DNA from: Plicaturopsis crispa FD-325 SS-3 | Taxonomy: Eukaryota > Basidiomycota > Agaricomycetes > Amylocorticiales > Amylocorticiaceae | Length of the DNA stretch: 64,000 nt | Direction of reading: 5' to 3' | NCBI GenBank assembly: GCA_000827205.1 | Contig: KN832557.1 | Span: 1,521,771 to 1,585,770 of the forward strand | Part shown: piece by piece, positions 46,391 to 58,067 of the stretch | How the letters are laid out: every line of letters begins with the position of its first letter | Position numbering within the stretch: the first letter of the stretch is position 1 | The notes under the pieces: model-generated | Databases searched by the model: none | What the model was told of the DNA's origin: nothing | What the model saw: only the letters and a program-made list of their open reading frames with translations | Position numbers and translations under genes: made by a program

Positions 46391-49196
46391 TCAGTTGTCC
46401 GAGCTCAGGCCCGCGAAAGGCCGCAGCATCTCCAGGACGCCCTCCATGTCGGGAGATTGCTCTAGCAGCTGCGCTATAGAGGGCGAGCGCCCGACGTCGA
46501 GATTGGCTGCATACGCGGCGGTGGTAGACGGTGGGGCTGCCGCGATGGAGGAAACGGACGCAGTGGAGCCTACGGACATGCGGCGCAGTGCCCTCGATGC
46601 GCGTCGTTCCTCCTTTTCCTGCTGCCGTTGGACGGCCAGGGTTGCCTCGCTGACACCCTCCTCGGATGGAGGCGGCGACTCGGGAATGGCAGACAGGACA
46701 GCCGACGAGCGGTCTCCTGCGAGGGGAAGTGACGACGTGGAGGATGCCGCCGAAGAGGGCAACGATGCGCCAGGAATGATCTTCTCAGCACTTTGAAGCG
46801 ACGATAACTCCGGGAGATCGATCCCGAGGCCAGCATTGGGCGGACTACGGGTGGTGGCTGTTCCAGATGCGCTGAATGCATTGTGGGCGTTGGGCATAGA
46901 GCTTGCGCTCCGTAGCTTAGACTGGTGGTCGTGGTCCTCCACGTCCGTGAGTGAAGTACGGCTGCCGTTCGCACCTGCAGACGTCGATGGAGCCAGACTT
47001 TCTGAGTTGATCGTAGACTGACTGTCTGCCGCTCGAAGACGATTGCCAGTCCGGGCGCCGTTGGGCGCAGTCCCGTTCATGACGAGCCACCTGAGGCCGG
47101 CAATCTCTTGTTCCCTTCGCTTGGCCTCCCTTTCGAGAGTTTCAATCCTTTTTTCCAGGACCATTTTCTCCGCGTCGTTCTTCTCGCGAATATGCGTTAG
47201 ATGAGATGCGAGCACACTGTACCGCGCGCGCTCTCCTGCCAATGCCTCCCGTAGCTGTTCCGGGGTTGTTGACGCACTATTTTCCTTGTCCAACGGATCG
47301 GTAGGAGGCAATGCCTGGACGTTCGGAGGATACGCGGCTTCACGTGGCGAGGTCGATTGAGGGGACGATGGCATGGGGGGAGGGACAGAATCGGGAGGAT
47401 ACTGATCGTTTGCCATCGTCTGCGCTCTCGGGCGATAGATCATGCTGCTTGGCCTAGATGGCGACCCAACCGACTTCCGGGAGGACAGGGAAGGCAACGA
47501 GGACATGGAGGGGATCGAGGGCAACCCGGACAACGGTGGGAGATTCGAGTTGGAGGAACGCATCGGGGGAGAAGGTAGCGGCATCGCTGGAGGGGCTGTT
47601 GTGGGCATTTTGGGAATGGAAGAAGGGGAACGTAGTAGCGTTGGAGAGCGGCCTCCTTTCGGCGATCCCTTCGGCGACGCATAACGGCTGTCTGGAGGCT
47701 TCGAAGGAAGGGTATTGAGCGGCCTAGGTATCTTACGAGCACGGATTGAGCCCCGCTGGCTGACCTCAGATGCCTGCGAGGGGCGCCTACTGAGACTCGG
47801 ACTCTCGTGTCTAGTAGCGCGATTGCTATCAAGATCATGAGCCGAGTCGGGGTCGAGCGATGGGCCCGGGATATTGAGCTCTTTCGTACTTGCACCCGAC
47901 ATCGACCGTTGACTGTACCGAGAAGTCCTCCTGCTATCAACCGACTGGCGCGAGGGCGTGGTTGAGGGTGTGGACGACGGATCTTGCGAGCTACTGCGCC
48001 GCGATGAAGCGGAAATGGTTTTGTGTCTGTACAAACTCCATTCGGCCGTTCCCTCCGAAGGAGGGTTCGGGAACTCCATATGCGGAGTAGTAGGCGGACT
48101 TGGGCTCTGCATAAGGCTTCCTGGTGACGACTCGTCCTGTATATGTCCAGGTATGGCAGCGCTTTGCGCAGGGGACATCGTGGAATCAGGGATATCGCGA
48201 GGGGAGAAGTAGAGATCGCCGTAGCGCATCGTATCTTCTGCTGGAGGAGACACAGAGACGGTGATCGCAGGGTGCGATGCGTTTCCACGCGGCGTCTGCG
48301 CACGGCTGCCGTCTACGCTCGAGCGAGTCGTTTCATGGGATGGGCCACGTAAATTGCTCGCTGAAGACGGTGACAAGGATGTAGACTCTTCGATTGGTGG
48401 GGTTGATTCCGGAGACAACGGCGACTTGGCAGTTTTTTTCGGGGAAGAGGGCATACGCAATTTCGAGGGTGTAAAGTGTGCAGCAAACTTGGAACCAAGT
48501 GATTGGGGAGAGACATTGACTGGGGGAAGCGTCGAAGAGAGAGATGTCGTTGATGGCGCGGTTGGAAGAACTGGAGGCGAACTTGGCCTGAAAAGGTGAT
48601 GTTAGCGACCGATGAAATGGACGTGAAGCTTAATTATGAAAAAGCCCCGTGGGTCAACAGAAAAATTGTAGTGCCCAAGATGAAGACGACGAATCGGTGC
48701 TCTGAGGCATAAAACAGCGGCTTAAAACCACATGCAATGCCATGGGCGGCATGTCACCAATAATCTAGACGTGTGCGCTCGCACAGAAATTGAGCGCCGA
48801 AGGCACTGGCCTATCATGTGATCCAATACTGAGAGGATCGAGTGAAAAGCACTGCGCGCAGTTTCTAGGTACAGAGAGACGAACTCACTCTTCCGGTTCA
48901 GCCGTTATTGAAGGCTTGGGCACCGCTGAAATAGTAGAGTCTCGCGAGAGACGCGCCGACTTGCGCGAAGGCCCTGGTGACTTCTTGGTCTTGGAGCGAC
49001 CAAGGAATGCCGGTATCCTGCTCCGCTTGGGCGCGTCAGACAACTCGGGCATAGGTGGCAGAGGCGGCGGTGGGTCGCTCATAGCCGCAGGATCCGTATC
49101 GCGGCTGGAGCTCGCGCGCGACGAGCCGTGTCGCAGAAATTCGGATATGTCCGACGTCTTGGAGCGCAGACGACGCGTGGGGGACTTTCCCGACAT
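46391..49196 (-). CDS. Ser/Pro-rich disordered protein with a central coiled coil
   Basis: Two exons, 49196-48889 and 48587-46391, join in frame (834 residues) across a 301 bp intron that is long for this genome. The start is MSGKSPTRRLRSKTSD; an early basic stretch reads RSRIPAFLGRSKTKKSPG. Most of the protein is Ser/Pro-rich, for example PPAMPLPSPPMRSSNSNLPP and LPSIPSMSSLPSLSSRKSVG. A single coiled coil of about 65 residues lies at TPEQLREALAGERARYSVLA, EKRIETLEREAKRREQEIA and GLRWLVMNG. The C-terminus ends SPSIAQLLEQSPDMEGVLEM then LRPFAGLSSDN, a possible short binding helix. The form suggests a phospho-regulated scaffold at the cortex or on microtubules; no known domain is seen, so this stays inference. 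Confidence 0.8.
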
Positions 49197-51282
49197 GAGA
49201 GAGCGTCAAAGGAGGGCGTTAGAGGATAAACGAGCGTTGAGGAGAGTGAAACGAATGGCGGACAGGTCGTGGTAGAAAACGAGCGGTCGAGTCCAGAAGG
49301 ATAGGGTTGTTTGTCGATGCGTCCAGAGGAACCACGGCAGACTGACAGCGTCGAACGCGATTTCGTATCTTTCCGATATGAAAAGAAAGGCGCTTGACGA
49401 GGTCCGAAAAGCTGCGTTCAACGGTCAGCTACCGCCTTTTGAGAGAACAGAGAAAAAGAGTTCTGTCATCGCATGAGGAACACAGGAAACCAATCGTCGC
49501 TCTTGTCTTCGCGCATTTCAAAACGCTTCAGAATCTTGGAAAACCTCGGCAAATTTACCGCCGCCGCTGCTTCTCTCTTCACATCTTCCATTCTGCATGC
49601 ACGATTTCACCTCCGAAACCTGGGTTTGCCATGTAGGTTTTCTGGTTCTCGTTCGTGCCCGAAGACTTGGAAGCTGATAGGTACTACTTTTCCTTTCAAC
49701 GTTGAGCCTCGTTGAGCAGCATGCAGACGCGACAGGATGCATGCTGCACATCTCCGAGAGGGATATGCTCCGCGTGCGTACTCGTACTGATCCTTCAAAA
49801 TTAAATCAATCTCACCCAAATCTCACCAGTGAAACCTTGCGTTAACAGTCGTGATCCGGTGAACGGGGACAATAAATCCTTGATACGACATCAGTAAGGA
49901 AGTCCCGGCGCAATGGAGAGCTCGGAGGCGTGCTCTGCTCTTATTTATGTTCCGTTGAACGTTGAAGAGCGGGTGAGCTCCATGGACGTATTGGACGTGT
50001 AACAAAACAAGACCGGTCACCGAAAACGTTTTGGGGGGCCATGTATGTATACCTTCGCAGTTCTCAAATTCAGTGGCATACCTTCGTTGAAGACCATTTG
50101 GCTTGTTTAGGACTTTTAACATCTCAGCTGGCCCGCTTCTCGGATTCTAGCGATGCAACGGGGACCTGTCTCGCTTTGATCCCGAGGAGACGGTGTCCCC
50201 ATCTCCTCCGTCGCAGGACTGCGTAGCCTCTCTTACTGGGTCACCACTGAGCAGCACTGAGCATGTAAGTAAGACACCCCCGTTTCAATTCCTTTCTGAC
50301 ACGCCTCCTTCTCGCCTTTAGCCTCAGTATTCCCACTTCCGCGCCGACAGGTACTACCATCCGACTGCAAGCACCCACCGGGTGATGCGTACGCAGAAAT
50401 TACACTCGATGTTCCTCGGTGGAACGACTACATCGCATGCACCCCACCAATCCAAGAACCGCCCAGGGCAGACAGACCGTGGGTAGACTCCCGTCAACGG
50501 CGATTCCCGTTGGACTTTGGACGCTGGATTCATACCCGTAGGCCTGTGCAGTGTGCGAGTCCCGGGCCCCGGCAATGTCTACGTCACCGTCTCTGAAGAG
50601 CCCCATACCACTGGAAGGAGTAACATTACCCTGCGCGGTGGATGTTGACAATCTACTTACGCAGAGACGCGTACTTAGCCCGCAGGATGGTGTTAAGCTT
50701 GTACTTTATTTCTTGTGTGCGTACGCCGCTTGCCACGGTGTGCACCGGCGTGCCCTTACTTTGCTCCGACCATCACGAATTAAGTTGTGCCGCCGTTCTA
50801 ATTCTCAACTTCCTGTAGATTGGGGTTGGGGATTTTACATTTCTGGCTTTGAAGCGCAGTGATTGGGTGGATCTGGGGAGGATAAACACGCCGGCGTCGA
50901 CTGCGTGTGACACTGACACAGCATATAGGAATCTTAAACGTGTTCAAGTAAGTCCGTATGACATGTACTTGGGCGCTATGCACTTGGAGTACATACTGAT
51001 TGACAAAGCTCAGCTAATTATTATATCCCTGGGCGAGGGCTTGGGCATATTGAAACAAACGATTGGCACGACCACAGTCCTAGTATATGAGACCACGTAA
51101 GATTGGAAGAAATAGTAGCCTAACGCTACAGGTAAGATACTAACGAGACACCGACAGACACAAACTCCAGTACAAATACAAAATAAGACACGACTCAGTC
51201 CCCCATAACGATACAATCATGCGTAACCCGGTTTTGGATGGGAAAAACGCGTACTTTTTAGAGTAGGCAGCCTTCCTGCCAC
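49197..51282. other. 2.1 kb intergenic region with one possible gene remnant
   Basis: The left end is the promoter of the disordered-protein gene. At 50151-50486 a plus-strand segment looks like two exons joined by a good GTAAGT...TTTAG intron and is listed separately. The rest shows no domain, repeat or RNA gene. Confidence 0.45.
50151..50486 (+). other. Possible two-exon coding remnant of unknown family
   Basis: After an acceptor-like CTAG at 50150, the frame reads DLSRFDPEETVSPSPPSQD to 50264, then a GTAAGT donor and a TTTAG acceptor at 50319-50321. Joining gives HPQYSHFRADRYYHP then THRVMRTQKLHSMFLGG, with TAG at 50484-50486. The composition looks like real protein, but no start codon or upstream exon is found and no family is recognised. 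It may be a decayed gene or chance. Confidence 0.22.
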
Positions 51283-53374
51283 TCAGCTCGCCCAAGCGCC
51301 CCAAGGATTTATCCAGCGCAAGTCCTCGAATGCCCGGTCGTCTGGGTCGGGGTGCTCTCGTCGCTCCGCAGTGAGGAACCGAATGTCGGCGTTCGCAACA
51401 TCCAGGCGTCCGGGATCCTCGGGCTGGTAGTGGATGGGGCGCGTGCGAGCTAGAAAGGAATGGGGTTAGCGACGTATTAGATGAGAGACGGATGAGGAGC
51501 GTACATCGAGCACCGTCGCTGAGGTCGGCGAATATAAGTTTGCTGCGTGATGGTCCGTATGATGAGCGCCTGTCTGTACGGAGAAGATAGACACGGAACT
51601 CACTTTGTTTCGCGGTCGTTGAAGTAGTCGAGCTCGGAGAGCACGCTAGCGTCGAATCTATCGTCGGGGTTGCGCCGTAGCAGCTGTATAGGAGCAAGAG
51701 CCGGTCAGCGTAGTGAAGAGGGGCAAAGACGAGTGAGAAACATACCCCAGCGATCAACTTCTTCGCAAGCGGGTCAGTGACGCCTTCACGTTCAATGAAC
51801 TCCTCCTCCGTGAAGGTGCTCTCCGCGAACCATACCACGTCCTCCATGCCCCTGAAAAGCGTCTGCAAACCCGAGCAATCAGTTCCGGTTTCAGGGACCA
51901 TGCTGCGCGGCATCACGGACCTTGTGAGATAAGATGGGACACTCGAGGTCGAACGCCACACATCCAAGCGCCCAGTAGTCGACCATGGGGCCGTATTTCC
52001 TCCTGTCCTGTCGGTGCTGCGTGTCCATGACGGCGATCTCCGGCGCCATGTACTCGCACGTGCCGGCGATCTCATCGCAGTACCCGAGGTCCAGGAATAC
52101 GGGGGCGGAGGGGTGGATGTACGAGGTGCCGAAGTCGGTGATGCGCATGTTGCCGCGCGAGTCGATGAGGAGGTTTTCGGGCTTGATGTCTCGGTGGATG
52201 ATCCCGAGGTTGTGAAGCGCGTTGAGACCCATTATCTGCGGTAGAGGATATGGAAGTCAGTTGGGCTGCGCGTAAACTGGAGCGTGCAGTAAATGAACTC
52301 ACGATTTGGGCAATCCAAAGCTGGGCGTTCAGACGGCAAAACTCTAATTTGCTCACAAGCATCTCGAAGAGATCGCAATGCATGAGCTCCTACAAACAAA
52401 CGGTCGAGACATTAGCGTGCAATGAATTTAGGAAAAGTGAACGGGCGTACTGTGAAGAAATAGACAGAGCTCTCATCCTGCAGCGTACCGTCGCTCTGCA
52501 TCAGGAAGTCGAGTCCTCTCAGCTGTCCGGGCTCGCATCTCGCGATAATCTTGTATGCGTCGAACTCCATGAACGCGTGGTGCACAACCCGGAGCGTACG
52601 TAGCTGCGCCTTGTTGAGCACCTTGACGCAGATGAGGCGCCCGGAGGGGAGTTGGCTGGCGGAGCAATCGCGGACGACGTACGTCTCGCTCAGCTTGCCC
52701 TTGAAAAGGAGCTTGGCGAACTGGAGGGGCCCGGGGGTGGGCGCGAGCACGTCGGGACCGTAGAAAGATTTCAACGAAGTCTCGATGTGGTTGTCGATCC
52801 GTGCCGTGACCTCAGCGTCGGAGTCCTCGTCGTCCTCGTCGTCATCATCTGCGTCAATCATATCGTATTCCTCGAGATCGAAGGAGCGATGGACATTGCT
52901 GATGGAGTATGGGTCCGAGTAGTCGTCGGTCTCGTCGTCATACTGGTCCATGGCCTCGTTTGCGTCCATATCATCCTCGGGCTCCTCCTGGCCGACGTCC
53001 TCGTCCCGAGCAATCTCTTCTTCAGCCCGAACCATATCGCCCACATCCTCGACCGCTTCGGGCGGACACCAGGTAGGCGTCGAGGGGCGATGAAGAGGAC
53101 TGCGCGGGTCAAAGGCAGCGGATACGTCGGCCGAGGGGCTGCGAGGGATGGGGGGCAGATCAGCTTGAAGGCGTGCGGTCATATTCACCCGAGAAGTCGC
53201 GGAGCCAAGGACGCCATGCCTGAGAATCGGCGCTGGTGTGCGGGGAGTCGAGTCGGACCCGTCGCGATTGCGGGAAGGGGAGTTCTCGCGGCCTGAAGCG
53301 GGGGATCGGTGATTCAGGCGAAGCTTGCGGCTGGTAGAGCGGATGACACCGGTGAGGACGTTGGGCGGAGGCAT
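51283..53374 (-). CDS. Ser/Thr protein kinase with acidic N-terminal region
   Basis: Seven exons (53374-52451, 52389-52303, 52235-51921, 51862-51746, 51683-51604, 51569-51505, 51449-51283) join to 584 residues. The start is MPPPNVLTGVIRSTSRK. The N-terminal 200 residues are disordered and acidic (ADDDDEDDEDSDAE). The kinase lacks a normal Gly-rich loop (GKLSETYVV), but has ICVKVLNKAQ (ATP lysine), HRDIKPENLL, TDFGTSYI, YMAPEIA and MVDYWALGCVAFDL, so it should be active. A C-terminal extension ends RAFEDLRWINPWGAWAS, with TGA at 51283-51285. The domain is closest to AGC/CAMK-type kinases, but I cannot name an orthologue. A paralogue with broken catalytic motifs lies 6 kb away in inverted orientation. 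Confidence 0.88.
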
Positions 53375-54507
53375 CGTGGAGAGCAGTGGGCGTGAAGGGC
53401 GGATGCAGGCAGTAGGGTGGGTATGGCGCTGTGAGGTAGAGGAAGATGTCAATCTCAGTGGCGCAGATCGAGACGAGCAGTCGACTCGGTGAAGAGAGCA
53501 GTTCAGTCGCTGCAGTACGGTACTTTATAACCAACCACGGTGCGCTTAGGCTTTGACTACTCGTAAGCCTAAGTGGACGGATTCGACCCTGCGGAAGTTG
53601 CCGCAAATAGGCCATTGTCCACAGTAGGGTGAAGTGGACCTTTCATATCAGATCGGCACTGAACAATGGGCCCCCTATTTCTTCGGAATTATTAGTGATG
53701 CCAAAGTCAGAATCACAGTGACCGCTTACTTGACGTTCAGCTAGATAGTTGGATCAGGGTCGTTCACGGCCGAAATGCCCTTCTAGATGCAACGCTTTGA
53801 CCTTGATATTCAATTTTTCGGGTGAAATTTCGTCACCCGACGTGAGAGTGTGCGAGCGCATTTCAGATAACACTATGTTTCCTTTTTTGTAATTCGTGTG
53901 CTCACACGCTGAGTAGTCTTGCGAAATGTCGCTGCAGGTACAGGACAGTTGGGCACAACGGTGAACCATTAAAGACCCTCAAGTGTCCCACTCAGTTTAC
54001 GATGTGTGATGATGCTCATACTTTCTAGATAACTTTAAGTTTTGTGAGTGGTTCCCGCCTGAAGACGCAACGCAACGTACGGCGAGTCACTCGCTACCAG
54101 CGCAAGCCTGGATTTTGCCAATACTTTCTTTCAAGGTGGGTGGACGCGCCAAAGCGGACATCCGACTGCGATCGCAGAAGTGGGATGCATCGACAGAGAG
54201 AAGGATGCTGCAAGAATTGCCAGAAAATAACGATTCCAGTGCACCATGAACGTCGAAAGATACGATGTCTCAATCGGGAAAAGCGTTGAGTATAAAGTCA
54301 GAAGCGAGTCGAACCGGCTTGAGGTGAAGTCGGGTCGGCTCACTTTCTCGTCATCGGAGCCTCCGCTGTGACGTCGTTTCCCCCTTGAATTTGGCCCATT
54401 TCCTCCCGCCGCAAAAGCGAAATGTTTCTTCGTTCTAACCACCATCTCCTTTCCACATTCCAGCTTTTCCGTTCTGTCAATAGGCCTGAAAAGTTGTCGA
54501 CAATCCG
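53375..54507. other. 1.1 kb divergent intergenic region
   Basis: This lies between the kinase start (-) and the membrane-protein start (+). Short frames on both strands carry no motif. No repeat or RNA gene is evident. Confidence 0.5.
53524..53529 (-). promoter_or_regulatory. TATA box of the kinase gene
   Basis: On the minus strand TTATAAAG lies about 150 bp before the ATG at 53374. The paralogous pseudokinase gene has the same octamer in front of it. Confidence 0.5.
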
Positions 54508-55772
54508 ATGATGGACTCAGACTCGCTCCCGATTGACTGGTCTCATCCAGCAGTCAAGGAATACCTCTCGCTAATTCGGTGTGTTGCATGAATTCTGAGA
54601 TCGGACAGCACGAGACTGACAATCATATAGACTACAAGTGTTGACACCGCTGTCGCTGCTCATCAACATAGCGACTGTCCTCGTATGCGCAGCCGTCGTG
54701 AACCCGTCAATTGGCGAGGTCGCAAAGCAGCATAGGACGAGCATATCCCCTCGATCCTCTCTCATCGCAGCGTACCTCGTCGCAGTGTATGTGGGTCAAC
54801 TTGGATATTGCTTTTTGTTAGTTCTTGCACGCAAGCCAGAAACAAAGGTACGTGCATTTCCGAAATCGATGTCCTTCTGTCGAAATCCCGGTGCAATGTG
54901 GACGGGATATGCTTAAGCTCGCCATCTTTCGCGCTTGGCCAGGAGTGTCGTCCGGAACTCATTTTCACGAGTTCTTACTGACTTACATCTCTAGAAAACC
55001 CTCGTAAAGGGCGTTGGATTTGCCCTCGTACTCGCCAATTGGGTGATGGCAGCGTGGGCCGTCACCTGGGTCTTCAAGCTCTTCATCGCCTCCACAGTCT
55101 TCCTCGGTATACTCGTCGTCCTGCTTGTGTACTCCAACATCGCGCTCCTCGTCTACCACCCACCGACAAAAGCGCGGCCCCTCGACACTGCGCTCATTCA
55201 TGCGCCTATGCGCTTCTTCCTTATCCTCCCACTCTCACTTATGCTCCCCTATGCGCTCTTGTACGTCTTTCCCGTATATACGTTCTTCCTGGACTAACAA
55301 ATCAATCACAGCGTCACTCTTGGCCTGTCATACGACGCGTCGGCACACCCGGGCGCGTACGATAACCACCCATGGCCCGGTTTCGGCGTCGCGTTTGGCA
55401 CGAATCTTATCGGCCTTATTGTTGTGCTCGCGCGTCGCGACGTGGTGTGGACCGTCGCAGCGACATGGCTGTGTGTCGCCGTGTGGAGCCAGCGGCCGAA
55501 GCCGTCGCCCGTTTATGTGCGTGCCTTCGTCGTCTTGTTTTCGCTACAGCTGACTAACTTGCCCGCAGATTGTGGAAATTCTGTTCACGGTGCTGCACCC
55601 GCTTGCGCTCATCGTCTCTGCGGTGTACACGCGCATGCACAATCGGGGAGGGCACATTGCGCTCCCGCCTGACCACCCCGACCATCTCGAGAACGGGAGA
55701 CGCCAGGGTGAGGGCGAGGGTCAGAATGCTCGGGGCCCGAGGGAAGTAGACACAGATGAGTTGTGGAACTAA
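54508..55772 (+). CDS. Fungal multi-pass membrane protein of unknown function
   Basis: Five exons (54508-54578, 54631-54847, 54995-55260, 55312-55516, 55569-55772) join to 320 residues. The start is MMDSDSLPIDWSHPAVKEYL. Hydrophobic helices are LSLLINIATVLVCAAVV, SSLIAAYLVAVYVGQLGYCF, GFALVLANWVMAAWAVTWVF, FIASTVFLGILVVLLVYSNI, APMRFFLILPLSLMLPYAL, GTNLIGLIVVLARRDVVW and EILFTVLHPLALIVSAVY, so six to seven segments. The C-terminal 40 residues are charged and end VDTDELWN. The layout recalls the fungal DUF1774 family, but I cannot confirm it. No transporter signature is seen. The consistent splice sites and frame make the gene real. Confidence 0.78.
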
Positions 55773-57087
55773 GGGTTTTCCGAGGCCGGTCGTTGGCCAG
55801 TGGTATGGTTGGATGGACTAGCAGTATTAAATCGGCTGGAGGATAATATACATACCACGCATGTTTCCCTATGTCACCCGTGTATTTATCTTACGAATTT
55901 CTATAGTTTGGATTCGTTAGTAGCAAGCATAGGGTGCTCACAGTCACCTGGCCGGGGTAGACTATGACGACCCTGCAGGCCTGAAGTCGGAACAGTTGTG
56001 TGATGCAGCTGAGTTCAATTGCAACTGCACATGAAGCTTGAACTTCAAGTTGAAGAAATAAGTAATTTCCTTCTCTCGAGTCGCATTCCATCGGCAAGTC
56101 AAGGTCCTACGACACACTCAGCGCTCAGCATGTATTCGACAGGTCGCTCAAGCGGTTCAGTAGCTCTCACGTTGAGTACTACACACCTTGCAGGCTTGCA
56201 ATGGTCTACTGGGTGACCGTCGGTGACCTCGACTCCACGGTTTCCTGCAGACTCAAAGCGTCCTTCCTCAGCTGCTTCCGAGGCTTGGACGAACTGGACA
56301 TGACAGGCCCGCTCGAGTCACCTTCAACGCTGCGTGAGCATGGTTCCAAGGGCACGTTGAGGGATCGCATGGCCTGATGGGAGATAGTGAGTGCACGGAT
56401 TCTAAGTGCGCTAGGACGACGACTATCGTGCAGCGACTCGAGTTCGACAGTATGCCTCTCGATTAGCGACTCCTGGGATCCCTGGACCCACTGGTGCTTT
56501 AGCCTCTCTCTATCTCCTGGTGCAGGAATTCAGTTCGTCACCCCTTGTTTGACCATCCGGGTCCAGGTGAGTTGTTGCAGGACCTCCCCTCAACTAAGCT
56601 CCTTGGCGACGGTAGACTGCAGTCCACCAACGGGGCGGTCGTCGCTCCAAGGAAACGGTCTTTCAGATATCACCCGGCCCATGTCTTTCACACCACGAGG
56701 CTCGCAACCCGGCGTCATTGTCAAACTCAGGGTCGCGTCGCAGGCCGTGTAATTACGTTCTCGTTGAACCACAAACGCTAGCCGACGCGCGGCTCGTCCT
56801 TGGACCCTTTCGCTGCGAACAATGGCAAAGGCGTTTCGTGTCCACATTCCATATTGGGCGATGCAGCTTTGCCGCTGTCCACATCTCCATGTTCGACAAC
56901 GCGAGGGGTATATATATATCACAGCACCTCACGTCTCCGCCTCTCCTCAACGTTCCTCTCGTGAGCAACTGGTGTACCCATCGTTGTCCGCCTCCTACAT
57001 CGTACAATACACCTCTACCGCGCCCTCTTCCTCGGCCCTCTACCTCCATCACCACCTTTATCCCCGCGACTAACAGCTTGTCCCGAC
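55773..57087. other. 1.3 kb intergenic region with one small open frame and a promoter
   Basis: The right end is a promoter with a TATA box at 56909 and a CT-rich leader. A 58-codon frame at 56201-56377 (MVYWVTVGDLDSTVSCRLKA...) is protein-like but unsupported otherwise. Nothing else is recognised. Confidence 0.4.
56909..56918 (+). promoter_or_regulatory. TATA box of the small Ala-rich ORF
   Basis: TATATATATA is followed by a strongly pyrimidine-rich stretch up to the ATG at 57088, the pattern of highly expressed basidiomycete genes. Confidence 0.5.
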
Positions 57088-57471
57088 ATGTCACTCCCTC
57101 GAGTCGCCAACGGTTTCCTCTACGGTCCGGGCTTCAGACTCCGTTTGGCTGTAGTCCGCGTCGTCGTCGCGCACACCACTGCACCTGTCGCCGGTGCCAT
57201 GCAGGCATCTGCTAGTGCACACCCTTCCACCACCGCTGCTGCTGCGCCCATCGACGGCGCGCCGGCACCCACTCCCGACGGCCCTCAAACCGCGCCTTCC
57301 ACCTCTGCCGCTGCCGCAGCGCAGTCCACCACCAGCCCTTCCGCGATGCCGTCTACCGCCGCCGCCGCCGCCTCGTCGGCACCGCGGGTCATCGCTCCTC
57401 TACCGCGCCCCCGCATCACATTAATCGTCAAACCATCCCTACCGTCGCGCCACCGCGACGCGTCGGATTGA
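57088..57471 (+). CDS. Small Ala/Pro/Ser-rich protein
   Basis: A 127-residue frame begins MSLPRVANGFLYGPGFRLRL and passes through a long Ala/Ser/Thr/Pro low-complexity stretch (APIDGAPAPTPDGPQTAPST) to a basic end (PLPRPRITLIVKPSLPSRHR). The N-terminal part has a hydrophobic stretch (LRLAVVRVVVAHTTAPVAGA), perhaps a membrane anchor or signal. A good TATA box and CT-rich leader argue for transcription. No intron or known domain is visible. It could also be a non-coding transcript with a chance frame. Confidence 0.42.
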   Translation: MSLPRVANGFLYGPGFRLRLAVVRVVVAHTTAPVAGAMQASASAHPSTTAAAAPIDGAPAPTPDGPQTAPSTSAAAAAQSTTSPSAMPSTAAAAASSAPRVIAPLPRPRITLIVKPSLPSRHRDASD

Positions 57472-57964
57472 TCCTTCTATCCATCCAGCGGCTGCCGCCC
57501 TATACAGGAGAGAAGGGAGGCTTGTAGGAGTGTCCGTGACTTTGCCGGGGAAGGCTTTCGTGTTTTTTTTTTCATTATTGGCCTGCCTCATTCTGTTATG
57601 TTTACCTGTCCTGTTTGTCATAATGATCTGACCTCTCTTATGTACGTTATGCAACCACACTTATGCTGCTCCTGGCCCCCGTCTGAACTACTCAATTGGA
57701 GGTACAACTGAATCTGTTGGTCTCTGTCTAGGAGAGACCAAGTCTGAACCGGGTCTCACTTGGAAGATCAATGACGTCACGGCGGCAAATCAAACAACGC
57801 CAAATATCCGCTACTCAACGCTTTGCCTTTTATGGTATCTTCCTCGTTTGTTCGCTCGCAAATCTTCATTTTCTCGCCCGCATTCCTTTCCTCACCAAAA
57901 AAATACGCCGCTCAATGAAACTACCACCTCTCGCTGACGCCTACACGGGGTGTACAAAAGGTAA
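57472..57964. other. Intergenic region with a short T run
   Basis: The 493 bp include a run of about ten T at 57563-57572 on the plus strand and the 3' flank of the tRNA gene. No gene is supported. Confidence 0.45.
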
Positions 57965-58067
57965 TGGACTAACTGGGAATTGAACCCAGCACCTCTCGCA
58001 TCGGATTACGTAATCGTAATTACATAATATGCTAAGCGAGCGTGATAACCAACTACACCATCAGCCC
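57965..58067 (-). tRNA. tRNA-Ala (anticodon AGC) with a 29-nt intron
   Basis: On the minus strand the acceptor stem GGGCTGA pairs with TTAGTCC, and pair 3:70 is G:U, the main alanine identity element. The A box (TGGTGTAGTTGG) and B box (GGTTCAATTCC) are intact; the T stem is CTGGG/CCCAG. The anticodon stem CTCGC/GCGAG encloses TTAGCA|T, giving anticodon AGC, with the intron (58001-58029) after position 37 as expected. The mature length is 74 nt. The intron contains a perfect 12 bp palindrome (GATTACGTAATC) next to an 8 bp one (GTAATTAC). Confidence 0.93.

Noticed and set aside
57563-57572. Run of T downstream of the small Ala-rich ORF as an RNA polymerase III terminator
   Set aside because: It lies far from the tRNA gene, about 390 bp beyond its 3' end, so there is no link.
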